DNA from: Nitrospirota bacterium
GTDB taxonomy: Bacteria; Nitrospirota; Thermodesulfovibrionia; Thermodesulfovibrionales; JdFR-88
DNA: 58,132 nucleotides
NCBI GenBank assembly: GCA_021789555.1
Contig: JAJYJK010000010.1
Location: 1 to 58,132 of the forward strand
Reading direction: 5' to 3'
Shown here: one piece after another, positions 47,583 through 55,099 of the stretch
How the letters are laid out: the number at the start of each line of letters is the position of its first letter
How positions within the stretch are numbered: the first letter of the stretch is position 1
Notes under the pieces: generated by a model
What the model was told of the DNA's origin: nothing
The model's database searches: none
The model's input: the letters and a program-made list of their open reading frames with translations, nothing else
Translations under genes and position numbers: made by a program

Positions 47583-48251
47583 ATGAAGACGAAGAAGGAA
47601 GGGCCCTCTTTGCATTTCACCCCGTTTGAGGCCTTGAAAGATATCAACAATCCCAAGGCCGCAAAGTATGCGGGGGCGCGCGGGGAGGCCGGGCGGAAAA
47701 GCGGGAAATCCGACCAGGAGCTTTTCATGGAGGCCATGGCGGGTGTGAGGGAGATAAAGGAATTCAGGGAAGCGCCTGCTCCGGCCAGGTCCAAGCCGAG
47801 GGCGCCCCGAAGGGGCCCATCCTCCCGGAGGGAAGATGCTCAGGTATTGGACCGCCTCGCTGAGATCGTGCGCGGCAAGACGCCGATCGACCTGCGCCAG
47901 ACCGGCGAGTACATCGAGTGGACGGCGCCGGGCACGAACCCCGGCCTCGCCCGGCGGCTCCACAGCGGGGAATTTACGGTCAGGGAATATATCGACTTGC
48001 ACGGGATGACGCAGGAGAAGGCCTTCGAGGCGCTAAGTCTTTTTCTGCGGGAGGCCAGGAGGAAAAGGACCTTCTGCGTCAAGGTGATCCACGGCCGCGG
48101 GCTCCGCTCGCCCGACGGGCCGGTGCTCAAAGTGGCGATGCGGAAATGGCTGGAGGGGTCTTTCAGAAAATATGTCCGGGCATATTCTTCAGCCAGGGCC
48201 TGCGACGGCGGCCCCGGGGCCACCTATATAATGCTGGAAACCAGAGACTAG
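47583..48251 (+). CDS. Smr-domain protein (MutS2 C-terminal-like nuclease domain)
   Basis: 222 residues from ATG 47583; upstream ATGs at 47547 and 47559 lie in the AT-rich promoter. The C-terminal Smr domain has YIDLHGMTQEKAFEALSLFLREA, VKVIHGRGLRS and LKVAMRKWL. The N-terminal ~100 residues are basic and linker-like. Smr domains have DNA or RNA endonuclease activity. TATAAT at 47568-47573 is nine bases before the start, so the leader would be very short. The stop overlaps the convergent LOG-family gene. Confidence 0.88.
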   Translation: MKTKKEGPSLHFTPFEALKDINNPKAAKYAGARGEAGRKSGKSDQELFMEAMAGVREIKEFREAPAPARSKPRAPRRGPSSRREDAQVLDRLAEIVRGKTPIDLRQTGEYIEWTAPGTNPGLARRLHSGEFTVREYIDLHGMTQEKAFEALSLFLREARRKRTFCVKVIHGRGLRSPDGPVLKVAMRKWLEGSFRKYVRAYSSARACDGGPGATYIMLETRD

Positions 48252-48883
48252 TTTCCGGTCTCCGGTTTCCAGTCCGGGGGCAATGCCGCGCCGCTGGGTA
48301 CGTTGTTTTGCACCGTGAAATGCGTATGGACGCTCGGGTGCCTGAAATGCTTGCTCCTGTAATAGGAAAGAAGGCCCTTCACAAGCCTTTCCGGGTCTTC
48401 GTCATGCAGCACCCTGGCCCCCGTCTTCTTCTTTATCACCCGCAGGATATATTTGATCTCCGATGTTATGCCGCCTGTCCCGAGCACCACGCCCACAAGC
48501 TTGCCCTCGTCATAGGCGATACTGAATTCGCCCAGCGTGCCTGAGCGCCCCCCGATGATGACCACGATATCGGAGCTTCTTATGTTCACCACCTCGCGCC
48601 CCATAAGCCCGCTGCCGGTAAAGATGAGCACGTCATGGTGCTCCACGGGCGAGTGATACCTGTGCACGTGCTCCCATTCGCTCAGGCCGGGAGAGACGCC
48701 CACCACCAGCCCGCCCGCCTCCTTCGCGCCCCTTGCCGCCTCGAGCGGAAGCCCCGGACAGGCCCCGGTAACGGTTATGCAGTCGTTTTCGGCGATTGCG
48801 CGGCCCAGCCTGTAGGCGATCTCAAGATGCCTCCTGTGGAGGTCCCCCGAGGCGGACCCCATCACTCCTATCTTCAGTTTCAT
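48248..48883 (-). CDS. LOG-family (SLOG fold) protein
   Basis: 211 residues with a Rossmann-like core. Signatures: KIGVMGSASGD at the N terminus, TGACPGLPLEAARGAKEAGG, and VVIIGGRSGTLGEFSIAYDEGK, a variant of the PGGxGTxxE motif with a GGRSGT core. Such proteins include cytokinin-activating phosphoribohydrolases and molybdenum-cofactor-carrier-like proteins; this variant belongs nearer the latter group. A C-terminal ~45-residue tail is less conserved. Confidence 0.82.
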   Translation of the reverse strand: MKLKIGVMGSASGDLHRRHLEIAYRLGRAIAENDCITVTGACPGLPLEAARGAKEAGGLVVGVSPGLSEWEHVHRYHSPVEHHDVLIFTGSGLMGREVVNIRSSDIVVIIGGRSGTLGEFSIAYDEGKLVGVVLGTGGITSEIKYILRVIKKKTGARVLHDEDPERLVKGLLSYYRSKHFRHPSVHTHFTVQNNVPSGAALPPDWKPETGN

Positions 48884-48923
48884 GCTCGTCTCCTTCTGAA
48901 GGATACACGCTTTTTGTGAAATC

Positions 48924-48962
48924 CCCCCTCTCCCAACCCTCTCCCCATCCGGGGAGAGGATT
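48924..48962. repeat. Dispersed palindromic repeat, copy 6
   Basis: CCCTCTCCC twice, then CATCC and GGGGAGAGG, next to the pal terminator. Confidence 0.8.
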
Positions 48963-48985
48963 TTACAAAAGACTAAAAAACAAAA

Positions 48986-49010
48986 CCCCGCCCGCTTGCA
49001 GCGGGCGGGG
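48986..49010 (-). terminator. Rho-independent terminator of pal
   Basis: CCCCGCCCGC-TTGCA-GCGGGCGGGG stem with TTTTGTTTTTTAG after it on the minus strand. Confidence 0.88.
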
Positions 49011-49033
49011 CAAGCTCATTTCAACAGGAATGC

Positions 49034-49585
49034 TTATTTATAGTCGAAGTGATCGCTCCTGTTTACCGCCCAGCACTTCTCGCTATGGGAGAGGCAGAGG
49101 GGTTTATCTTTTCCGTAGCTCACGGTGGAGATCCTGCCGGCCGCCACGCCCAGGGCAACCAGATATTTTTCGGCCTGTGTCGCCCTCTTGTCCCCGAGGG
49201 CGAGGTTGTACTCCTCGGTGCCGCGCTCGTCGCAGCGCCCTTCGATCTTCACCGTCATGTTCTGGTCCTTCTGGAGCAGGCCGGAGAGCTTGTCCAGCGT
49301 GGACTTCGCGTTGCCGTTCAGGTCATATTTGTCGAATGCGAAATGAATGTCGCCGATCGCCTCGGCCTCCTTGACGGCCACAGCCGACGCCCCTTTGCCG
49401 GCGTTCTGGTTTTCAGAGACGTTTGCGTTTGCGGCCGGGTTAAGGTTCTCATTGGCCGGGGCCTTCTGCACGGCTTTCGGGGCCGGGGCCGTCTGGACCG
49501 CCTGCTCCGGGTTTTGTTTCACCGCATGTGAGCATCCCGCCGCTATCAATCCAAGGACAACAAGCAATAAAAGCGATCTTTTCAT
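49034..49585 (-). CDS. pal: Peptidoglycan-associated lipoprotein Pal
   Basis: 183 residues. Signal peptide with lipobox IAAGCSH, an Ala/Pro/Asn-rich linker (~25-75), then the OmpA-like domain: FAFDKYDLNGNAKSTLDKL and KIEGRCDERGTEEYNLALGDKRA. It binds peptidoglycan and works with Tol proteins in outer-membrane constriction; no tol genes lie nearby. The C-terminal KPLCLSHSEKCWAVNRSDHFDY has an unusual Cys pair. AAAGGAG precedes the ATG. Confidence 0.93.
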   Translation of the reverse strand: MKRSLLLLVVLGLIAAGCSHAVKQNPEQAVQTAPAPKAVQKAPANENLNPAANANVSENQNAGKGASAVAVKEAEAIGDIHFAFDKYDLNGNAKSTLDKLSGLLQKDQNMTVKIEGRCDERGTEEYNLALGDKRATQAEKYLVALGVAAGRISTVSYGKDKPLCLSHSEKCWAVNRSDHFDYK

Positions 49586-49662
49586 TTTATTTTTCTCCTT
49601 TTGCCTTTGAAATGTTTAATTTAAACAGATGATATCTTAAACCTTATCTGCGCCAAGCGCAA

Positions 49663-50076
49663 TCAGCCCGGCGGAGGGGACAGGAGGGGAGGGGAATGGA
49701 TCGGATGGATAGACAGCAGATGCCAGTCGGCATTACGCTCCGGCGGAGACCAGGCAATCCGCCCGTTAGGGAAATCCTCCTTCGGCGCGCGTCCGTCCTC
49801 CAGCAGGGGGTCTCCTATCAGGCAGCCCGCCGTTATCGCGCGTATCTTGTTGCAAAAAGCGACATCGTGCGTCTTGTTGTTTCTCCATAATTTCGAGCAG
49901 ACAAGCTCGCAGAAAAATACATCGAGCCTGTCTGCGACCGGCAAAGGGGTTTTCAGGGCGCGGACGCCAACCCTGCCGCCGTAAGCTGCGGAAACAGGCG
50001 ATACGGCATATATGCAGACGCAAAGGATCGAAAACAGCCTGAAGACGGGTCTTATGTTAAAATACGAATTATTCAT
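49663..50076 (-). CDS. Secreted protein of unknown function
   Basis: 137 residues from ATG 50076 (MNNSYFNIRPVFRLFSILCV), with GGTGGG upstream. A signal peptide ends near VSAAYGG. Mature part has five cysteines (FCELVC, AFCN, GCLIGD) and ends in a His/Pro-rich tail. A TTGACA-N17-TTAACT promoter lies about 45 nt upstream. I do not recognise a family. It is divergent from the exported proteasome-like gene, 243 bp away, which is the only contextual clue. Confidence 0.5.
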   Translation of the reverse strand: MNNSYFNIRPVFRLFSILCVCIYAVSPVSAAYGGRVGVRALKTPLPVADRLDVFFCELVCSKLWRNNKTHDVAFCNKIRAITAGCLIGDPLLEDGRAPKEDFPNGRIAWSPPERNADWHLLSIHPIHSPPLLSPPPG

Positions 50077-50227
50077 TTTCCCACCAGGAGCAATTCTGAA
50101 AGTTAAACAAAATGGGCGATTTCTGTCAAGGGCAAAAAAACAGCCCCGGTTTTTTCGGGGCGGCGCCTCCGGATGCATGCCCCGGCCCACTACAGGCCGG
50201 CGGGAGGGCGCACCTGCTCATCCGAGG

Positions 50228-50256
50228 ATGACAGGTTTTCCAAAAGCCAATATAAT
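50228..50256 (+). promoter_or_regulatory. Promoter of the proteasome-like gene
   Basis: ATGACA (50228-50233), 17-bp spacer, TATAAT (50251-50256), about 60 nt before ATG 50320. Confidence 0.65.
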
Positions 50257-50319
50257 ATTTTAAATTAGAGCGGGGCCATCAAGTTTTTCCGCTCCGGCCC
50301 TGCGAATGCGAATTCAGGG

Positions 50320-51126
50320 ATGAGGGCTTTGAGAATAAAAAGCATATTCATAATCATCTTTCTTGTCCCGTCGACCGCCTTTGCAACCTCCATCGTGGCC
50401 GTGAGAAATACCGATGAGGTGGTGATAGGCGCGGACAGCAGCACGACCCTGACCCGCATGGACGGCGGCGCGGGGGCTCCAAAGAGGATGGAGAAATGCA
50501 AAATCGTGCAGGCGGGAGACGGAGAGGTCTTTTTTGCCGCTGCCGGGCTTGCAGGCATCGGACCGGCCAGGATGCCCGGACGCATCTATCCCGAGTTCGA
50601 TCTGAAGAAGCTTATTGTCAGGGGGCTTGAGGGCAAGGGGAGGATCAAGGGCAAGGTCGATAACCTGGAGAAGATGCTCGTTGCCAATCTCTCGCAGATT
50701 GCGGAAAAGGCGCGAAAGGACAACCCCGCCTTTTTCACGGGAAAATTCGCCGAATATCCGCTTTTTACCATCATAATTGCCGGCCTGGACGACGGAAAGC
50801 CCGTACTCATGGTGAGGACATTCAAGCTGAATGTCTCACCGTCCGGGCCCTCGTTCGATATCGCCCGCTTTGCCTGCCCGGGTGATTGCCGCACGCCTTC
50901 TATCACCATAGTCGCGGGGGAAACCGGGGGGATCAGACGGTATCTCCGGCAGAATGCGGGGCTGCCGTCCAAGGCCGATTCAGTAACCTTTGTCCGAAGC
51001 CTGGTGGAATTTGAAATCTCGAAATCCCCTGCTTCCGTGGGGCCGCCTGTCGATATCCTGCGCCTGACCGGAAACGGCGGGCAGTGGGTCCAGAAAAAAT
51101 CCATCTGCCCGGACATCCGAAGATAG
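50320..51126 (+). CDS. Exported proteasome/HslV-like Ntn-hydrolase
   Basis: 268 residues. A signal peptide (MRALRIKSIFIIIFLVPST) ends with the AFA-TS site. Cleavage would leave TSIVAVRNTDEVVIGADSST, which is the proteasome beta/HslV start: Thr1, then Asp at mature position 17 in GADSS, and Lys at 33 in GAPKRMEKC, exactly the numbering of the proteasome Thr1/Asp17/Lys33 centre. More of the fold is seen in VFFAAAGLAG (strand after the Lys), FTIIIAGLDDGKPVLMV and SVGPPVDILRLTG near the C terminus. In known proteasomes Thr1 is freed by autocleavage; here signal peptidase could do it. Protease activity and substrate are unproven. Confidence 0.78.
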   Translation: MRALRIKSIFIIIFLVPSTAFATSIVAVRNTDEVVIGADSSTTLTRMDGGAGAPKRMEKCKIVQAGDGEVFFAAAGLAGIGPARMPGRIYPEFDLKKLIVRGLEGKGRIKGKVDNLEKMLVANLSQIAEKARKDNPAFFTGKFAEYPLFTIIIAGLDDGKPVLMVRTFKLNVSPSGPSFDIARFACPGDCRTPSITIVAGETGGIRRYLRQNAGLPSKADSVTFVRSLVEFEISKSPASVGPPVDILRLTGNGGQWVQKKSICPDIRR

Positions 51127-51128
51127 CG

Positions 51129-51301
51129 CTAAAATCTCAGCGTGCCCCCTACGAATGGCCCCTCGATCCTGAGCTTGGCGAAATCCGGCCGGGTTTATAT
51201 CGAGGGCCGCGCCTATCGTGGGCAGGCCAAAGGCGAGGCTCTTTTCTTCGTTTATATTTAAATCCGTGTCGTTCAGGCTAAAACCGGCTTCTCTTTTTAT
51301 G
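51129..51301 (-). pseudogene. Remnant of an outer-membrane beta-barrel protein
   Basis: On the minus strand FSLNDTDLNINEEKSLAFGL-PTIGAALDINPA is followed, after a frame change, by DFAKLRIEGPFVGGTLRF and stop TAG (51131-51129). Ending in aromatic Phe after GGTLR is typical of barrel proteins. An in-frame stop precedes it upstream. It looks like the decayed 3' end of a gene. No other gene fits 51127-51389. Confidence 0.55.
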
Positions 51302-51389
51302 GAGAAAACCTATAATGCAGACCCGGTTAACGCAGATGATGGTTATTGAAAATCAATTGCCTGCGCGTTGTCAAGATGGGGCCCCGGGT

Positions 51390-52637
51390 TTAACGGGCGG
51401 GGTTTTTGAGCAGGACGTACAGGAAACCGGAGGCGAACAGGGCCACGGTCCCCATCGCCCCGTAGCTCGTCGTAGGCAGGATGTGTTTGTTCATGAGGTT
51501 TGCCAGCGGGCCGGAGAGCATAATGCCGCCGAAGATGGCAAAATTTGCCGCAGCCAGCACGGTCCCCCTCTCGGCCGCCGTGGCGCGCACCTGGATAAAG
51601 CTCCTGCAGGCGACCAGCAGCATGCCGCCTCCCGCGCCCGCCGCAATGAATAAGGCAAGAAAGGCATACAACCGCTGTAGCGGCGCAAGCCCGGAGGTGG
51701 CCGGGATAAGGCCCATCGAGAGGGCCATCAATCCCGCCCCCGGGGAAAGCGCGCGGTGCCAGCCGGCGCCTCTTGCAAACAGGCTGCTGACAAACCCCCC
51801 GATGCCGAACCCGACAAGCTGCGCCACGACCATCAGCCCGGTAAGGGTCTCGCCGGCCCGGAGCTGCCATAGGCCAAGCTGGTTTATGACCTGGATCTGC
51901 AGCGACCCCAGCACGTAAACAAAGACGTCGGTGGCGACGGCAATTGCCAGCAGCCGGTCCTTGCGGAAGCGGTAGAGTTCGGCCAGTGTGGCTGCGGGGC
52001 CGCGCCAGGGGAACTTCTTCCGGGGGGCGGCGGCCGGAAAGCCGGGCACGCCGACGCTGAAGAGAAAACCCGCTATCGTGACCCCGATGGCGATGAACAT
52101 GACCAGCGTCCTTCCCTGGGGCCCGCCGCTCCAGACGGCCTCCTTCCGGCCCAGTGCGAATCCGGCGCCCGCAACCCCCGCCAGTATCGCCGACAGCACG
52201 GCAACCGTCATGATCGCGTTGGCCTTCACTACGTACCCGTCCGGAAACAACTCCGGTATGCTGCCGTTAATGGCCGGGCTGAAGATGACGCCCTGGGTGG
52301 CCATGAGGCTCGCCATGATGAAGATGAGGGTCCAGTTGCCGGTGTATAGTCCGTAGGCCCCGGTGGACATCGCCATCACCTCGAAGAGTTTTACGCCTAT
52401 GATGACGCGCCTCTTCGGGAACCGGTCGGCAAGCCACCCGGCCGGCGCGGCAAAAAGAAGAAACGGGAACGCGAATATCATGGTGCTGTAACCCTGCAGA
52501 TAGCTCTTGCCCGCCGCAATGGCCACCAGCATGGCCGCTTCCTTGAAGAAATTCTCGTTGAATGCCCCGAGTGCGTTGGTGGCGACCATCGCGGCAAACC
52601 TTTTTGCCGCGCCGGTATTTTGCGCCCTTTCCTGCAT
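51390..52637 (-). CDS. MFS transporter (LplT-like)
   Basis: 415 residues from ATG 52637. Twelve membrane helices predicted. The start of TM1, NALGAFNENFFKEAAMLVAI, resembles lysophospholipid transporter LplT and relatives; AGWLADRFPKRRVIIGVKL is the MFS motif A. Many LplT-like carriers are fused or next to acyltransferases, but none is here. The substrate is uncertain. Confidence 0.82.
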   Translation of the reverse strand: MQERAQNTGAAKRFAAMVATNALGAFNENFFKEAAMLVAIAAGKSYLQGYSTMIFAFPFLLFAAPAGWLADRFPKRRVIIGVKLFEVMAMSTGAYGLYTGNWTLIFIMASLMATQGVIFSPAINGSIPELFPDGYVVKANAIMTVAVLSAILAGVAGAGFALGRKEAVWSGGPQGRTLVMFIAIGVTIAGFLFSVGVPGFPAAAPRKKFPWRGPAATLAELYRFRKDRLLAIAVATDVFVYVLGSLQIQVINQLGLWQLRAGETLTGLMVVAQLVGFGIGGFVSSLFARGAGWHRALSPGAGLMALSMGLIPATSGLAPLQRLYAFLALFIAAGAGGGMLLVACRSFIQVRATAAERGTVLAAANFAIFGGIMLSGPLANLMNKHILPTTSYGAMGTVALFASGFLYVLLKNPAR

Positions 52638-52822
52638 TTCCACTTGCCTTGTCTTCTTCTGTTTCCGGCGGCCCCGAAATGGGGGGACCCTCCCCCCTGC
52701 GAAGCCCCCGTCCGGCATAGAGAAATTGTAGCAGCTTTTCAGGGATTTTCAGGTCCGGATGCGATGCCGGTCGCAAAGCGAATGTTCCGCCCGTTTTGAA
52801 ACCGTGTAGTTTCAGGTGGGTT

Positions 52823-54124
52823 TTAGTCCTGGATGTGGCACTTGTTGCAAAGCGAGTGCTGAAAGCGCGAAAATTTGCTTGCGGGCATATCGTAGTACGC
52901 CCTGCTGGTCTCGGCGGACGTGCGCCCCAGCGGGTCCCCGGTGGTGTCGATTCCCGGCCAGACAGTTTTGCCTTCCTGCGAGGCGGTTATGACGGTCTGG
53001 CTCGCGGTGAACCGAAGACCATAGATCCAGCCGGAAGCGTGCGCCCTGTGACAGGTAAGGCACATGACATTGGCGCTGCCGTCCGGGCCACGGAGGTACG
53101 AATCGTCATTTTTCGCATGGGATTTCAGGACGGCGTAGTCGGCTGTCCCCTCCTCAAACGGCACCAGCGAAAGAAATGAAGCGGCCTCGGAGCCCTGGTC
53201 GTCGCCGGAGCCGCTATACATGTTGTAATTTTTTGCCAGATTGCGCAGCTTCACGTCATCGCCGGCCGGATGAGACTGCTTCGGGCTCAGATACGACGTG
53301 TGGCAGTTGGCGCACCATTCGGACATCCCGGAGCCGTAGGCCACGCGGGTCTGCGTCAAACTCTCGGACCTGTTGTAGACGGAAGGCGCCACCGCAGCCG
53401 GCGAGTTGGCCATGAACGGTTTTGAAGCGCCGTCCGGCTGATATCCCGCGCCCCCAAGGAGCCTGTAGACCCCAACCGGACAGTCCGTTGTCGGATCGGC
53501 GCTGGTATCATATGAACCGGAAGCGCAAATCTTCGGCCCCTCCGTGGTGATCGTGCCGTCGACGTTCCTCCGGTAGGTCCCGTGAGGGTCGTGGCAGCTT
53601 GTGCATGTAAGACTCCCGGAGGGGAATGCCCCTCCGGGCGCATACAAATATATCGGACTGGGATCATACCCGTAATCTGCGGCGACTATATCGTGGCCGT
53701 GCGTGTAGCCGGAGTCATGGGGATAATTTTTATTGAGCCAGCCGAAATCCCCGCCCGGCGTGAGCTGCTTTGGGGGTATCCCGGCCGGCATCTCGTTGGC
53801 CGGGGTGCTTATGAAATAGCCCGTCGGCCCCACCAGGCCCGCTTTCTGATGGCACATGAGGCATGTGGAACCCGGGTCGGACCCCAGCAGCATGTATTGA
53901 GATGCCGCCGCGGTCTGGTTGCCGATTCCCCCCTGCGGATGTATGATATGGCAGCCGTCACAGCTGCCCGTTCCCCCGTTATGGAACAACTGCAGCTGCC
54001 CAGTCGGGCCGGTGTCGCCGCCCAGGGCATGCCCGGCGCCCGCGGCAAACATCAACCAGACAAAAAGAGCCGACAACCACGTTGCTTTCTTGCGGAACAT
54101 CCTTCCAAAACCCTGTGGTTGCAT
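52823..54124 (-). CDS. Six-heme c-type cytochrome
   Basis: 433 residues (ATG 54124; ATG 54100 is an alternative within the signal peptide). Signal peptide ATWLSALFVWLMFAAGAG. Six CxxCH heme sites: CDGCH, CLMCH, CTSCH, CANCH, CLTCH, CNKCH. Additional free His residues could serve as axial ligands. Sequence between heme sites, for example GLVGPTGYFISTPANEMP and PKQSHPAGDD, is typical of doubled-CXXCH-type proteins that carry periplasmic electrons. No quinol oxidase gene is adjacent. Confidence 0.92.
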   Translation of the reverse strand: MQPQGFGRMFRKKATWLSALFVWLMFAAGAGHALGGDTGPTGQLQLFHNGGTGSCDGCHIIHPQGGIGNQTAAASQYMLLGSDPGSTCLMCHQKAGLVGPTGYFISTPANEMPAGIPPKQLTPGGDFGWLNKNYPHDSGYTHGHDIVAADYGYDPSPIYLYAPGGAFPSGSLTCTSCHDPHGTYRRNVDGTITTEGPKICASGSYDTSADPTTDCPVGVYRLLGGAGYQPDGASKPFMANSPAAVAPSVYNRSESLTQTRVAYGSGMSEWCANCHTSYLSPKQSHPAGDDVKLRNLAKNYNMYSGSGDDQGSEAASFLSLVPFEEGTADYAVLKSHAKNDDSYLRGPDGSANVMCLTCHRAHASGWIYGLRFTASQTVITASQEGKTVWPGIDTTGDPLGRTSAETSRAYYDMPASKFSRFQHSLCNKCHIQD

Positions 54125-54263
54125 AAATTTACAAGAAAAACAACACTATTGCGCTTAAAATACAAAACAATCCGGCCTTGATCATATAACAGGTCTCCCG
54201 CATCGATCTTCCCCGCGCACCAGACCGCGGGGAATCTAATGTAAGGAATTTTTTCATTATATT

Positions 54264-54310
54264 CGCTCGCTTTGACCCCGCGGAAAGACTACGGGCAATA
54301 CGCTCGCTTT
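54264..54310. repeat. Direct repeat pair AAAGCGAGCG upstream of the cytochrome gene
   Basis: On the minus strand AAAGCGAGCG occurs at 54310-54301 and 54273-54264, 37 bp apart. A CCCCGCG/CGCGGGG hairpin (54211-54232) lies between them and the gene. The 300-bp gap 54125-54428 holds no confident gene; a minus-strand frame ending at 54129 could encode a ~24-residue membrane peptide. Confidence 0.4.
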
Positions 54311-54392
54311 CCATTTAAGTTTCCAAGGCCTGCGACCCGTTTCTTAATCTACTTATCGGAAATTTCCGGAAAAAGTTTAAAAAGGCCGGAAC

Positions 54393-54421
54393 TTGACATT
54401 ATAAGACCGCCTGTTTAGTAT
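54393..54421 (+). promoter_or_regulatory. Promoter of the PLD nuclease gene, leaderless
   Basis: TTGACA (54393-54398), 17-bp spacer, TAGTAT (54416-54421), then seven bases and GTG 54429. Confidence 0.75.
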
Positions 54422-54428
54422 AGCTTCA

Positions 54429-54989
54429 GTGCTCGGGGGTTTTAATAAAAAGCGCATCGCCGGCGCCTGGATCGCCTGCCTTTTCGTCCTCGTCCTGCAC
54501 TCGCCCGCCTCTGCCCTTGAGGCCGATATCATCGGATTGTGCTTCTCGCCCGGCGGCGGCTGTACGGACCTGGCGGTAAAAGAGATAGACCAGGCGAGGA
54601 AGGACGTCCGGGTGATGGCCTACAGCTTTACGTCCGCGCCCTTAGGCAAGGCGCTGATCAGGGCAAGAAGGAGGGGGGTGGACGTGGAGGTAATCATCGA
54701 CCGCCAGAAGGCCACCGGCCGTTATTCGGAGGTGAGGTTCTTCCGGAACCAGCGGATACCCGTCTACCTCGACTCCCGTGAGGAGCTGATGCACGACAAG
54801 GTGATGGTCATCGATTCCCGGATAGTCATCACCGGCAGTTTCAACTGGACCAGGGCGGCGGAGTTTTATAATGCGGAAAACCTGCTTGTGATCAGCTCAC
54901 CGGAGCTGGCCGGGCGGTATCTGCGAAACTGGTATCTCCACGCGAGGCACTCGGTCCTGCTTGCGCCGCCCGGCAGCAGCTTTTGGTAA
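54429..54989 (+). CDS. Phospholipase D-family nuclease, exported
   Basis: 186 residues from GTG 54429. A signal peptide (IAGAWIACLFVLVLHSPASA) is followed by a single HKD domain: ELMHDKVMVIDSRIVITGSF with NW, i.e. the HxKx4Dx6GSxxN motif. One HKD per chain means it acts as a dimer, as in the Nuc endonuclease. It likely cuts DNA in the periplasm. The promoter leaves no leader. Confidence 0.88.
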   Translation: MLGGFNKKRIAGAWIACLFVLVLHSPASALEADIIGLCFSPGGGCTDLAVKEIDQARKDVRVMAYSFTSAPLGKALIRARRRGVDVEVIIDRQKATGRYSEVRFFRNQRIPVYLDSREELMHDKVMVIDSRIVITGSFNWTRAAEFYNAENLLVISSPELAGRYLRNWYLHARHSVLLAPPGSSFW

Positions 54990-55016
54990 AAAGTAAAAAA
55001 ACAAAACCCCTTTTGT

Positions 55017-55043
55017 GGGGGCGTGAAACACCCCCACGCCCCC
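55017..55043 (+). terminator. Rho-independent terminator of the nuclease gene
   Basis: GGGGGCGTG-N9-CACGCCCCC stem followed by ATGGTTTTTAAA. Confidence 0.75.
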
Positions 55044-55060
55044 ATGGTTTTTAAAGTTAA

Positions 55061-55085
55061 ACCCTCTCCCTTGAAGGGAGAGGGT
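55061..55085. repeat. Dispersed palindromic repeat, copy 7
   Basis: ACCCTCTCCC-TTGAA-GGGAGAGGGT, just 3' of amtB, where it may serve as a transcript end. Confidence 0.8.
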
Positions 55086-55099
55086 GCAAACTTGAAAAA

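Noticed and set aside
50142-50163. Terminator GCCCCGAAAAAACCGGGGC on the minus strand
   Set aside because: Stem and T run are real, but no minus-strand gene ends upstream of it apart from the distant remnant at 51129, so its role is unclear.
54200-54360. A GEMM-type riboswitch upstream of the multiheme cytochrome
   Set aside because: The GGGTCGCAGG stretch is only weakly like the GEMM core and other conserved parts are missing.
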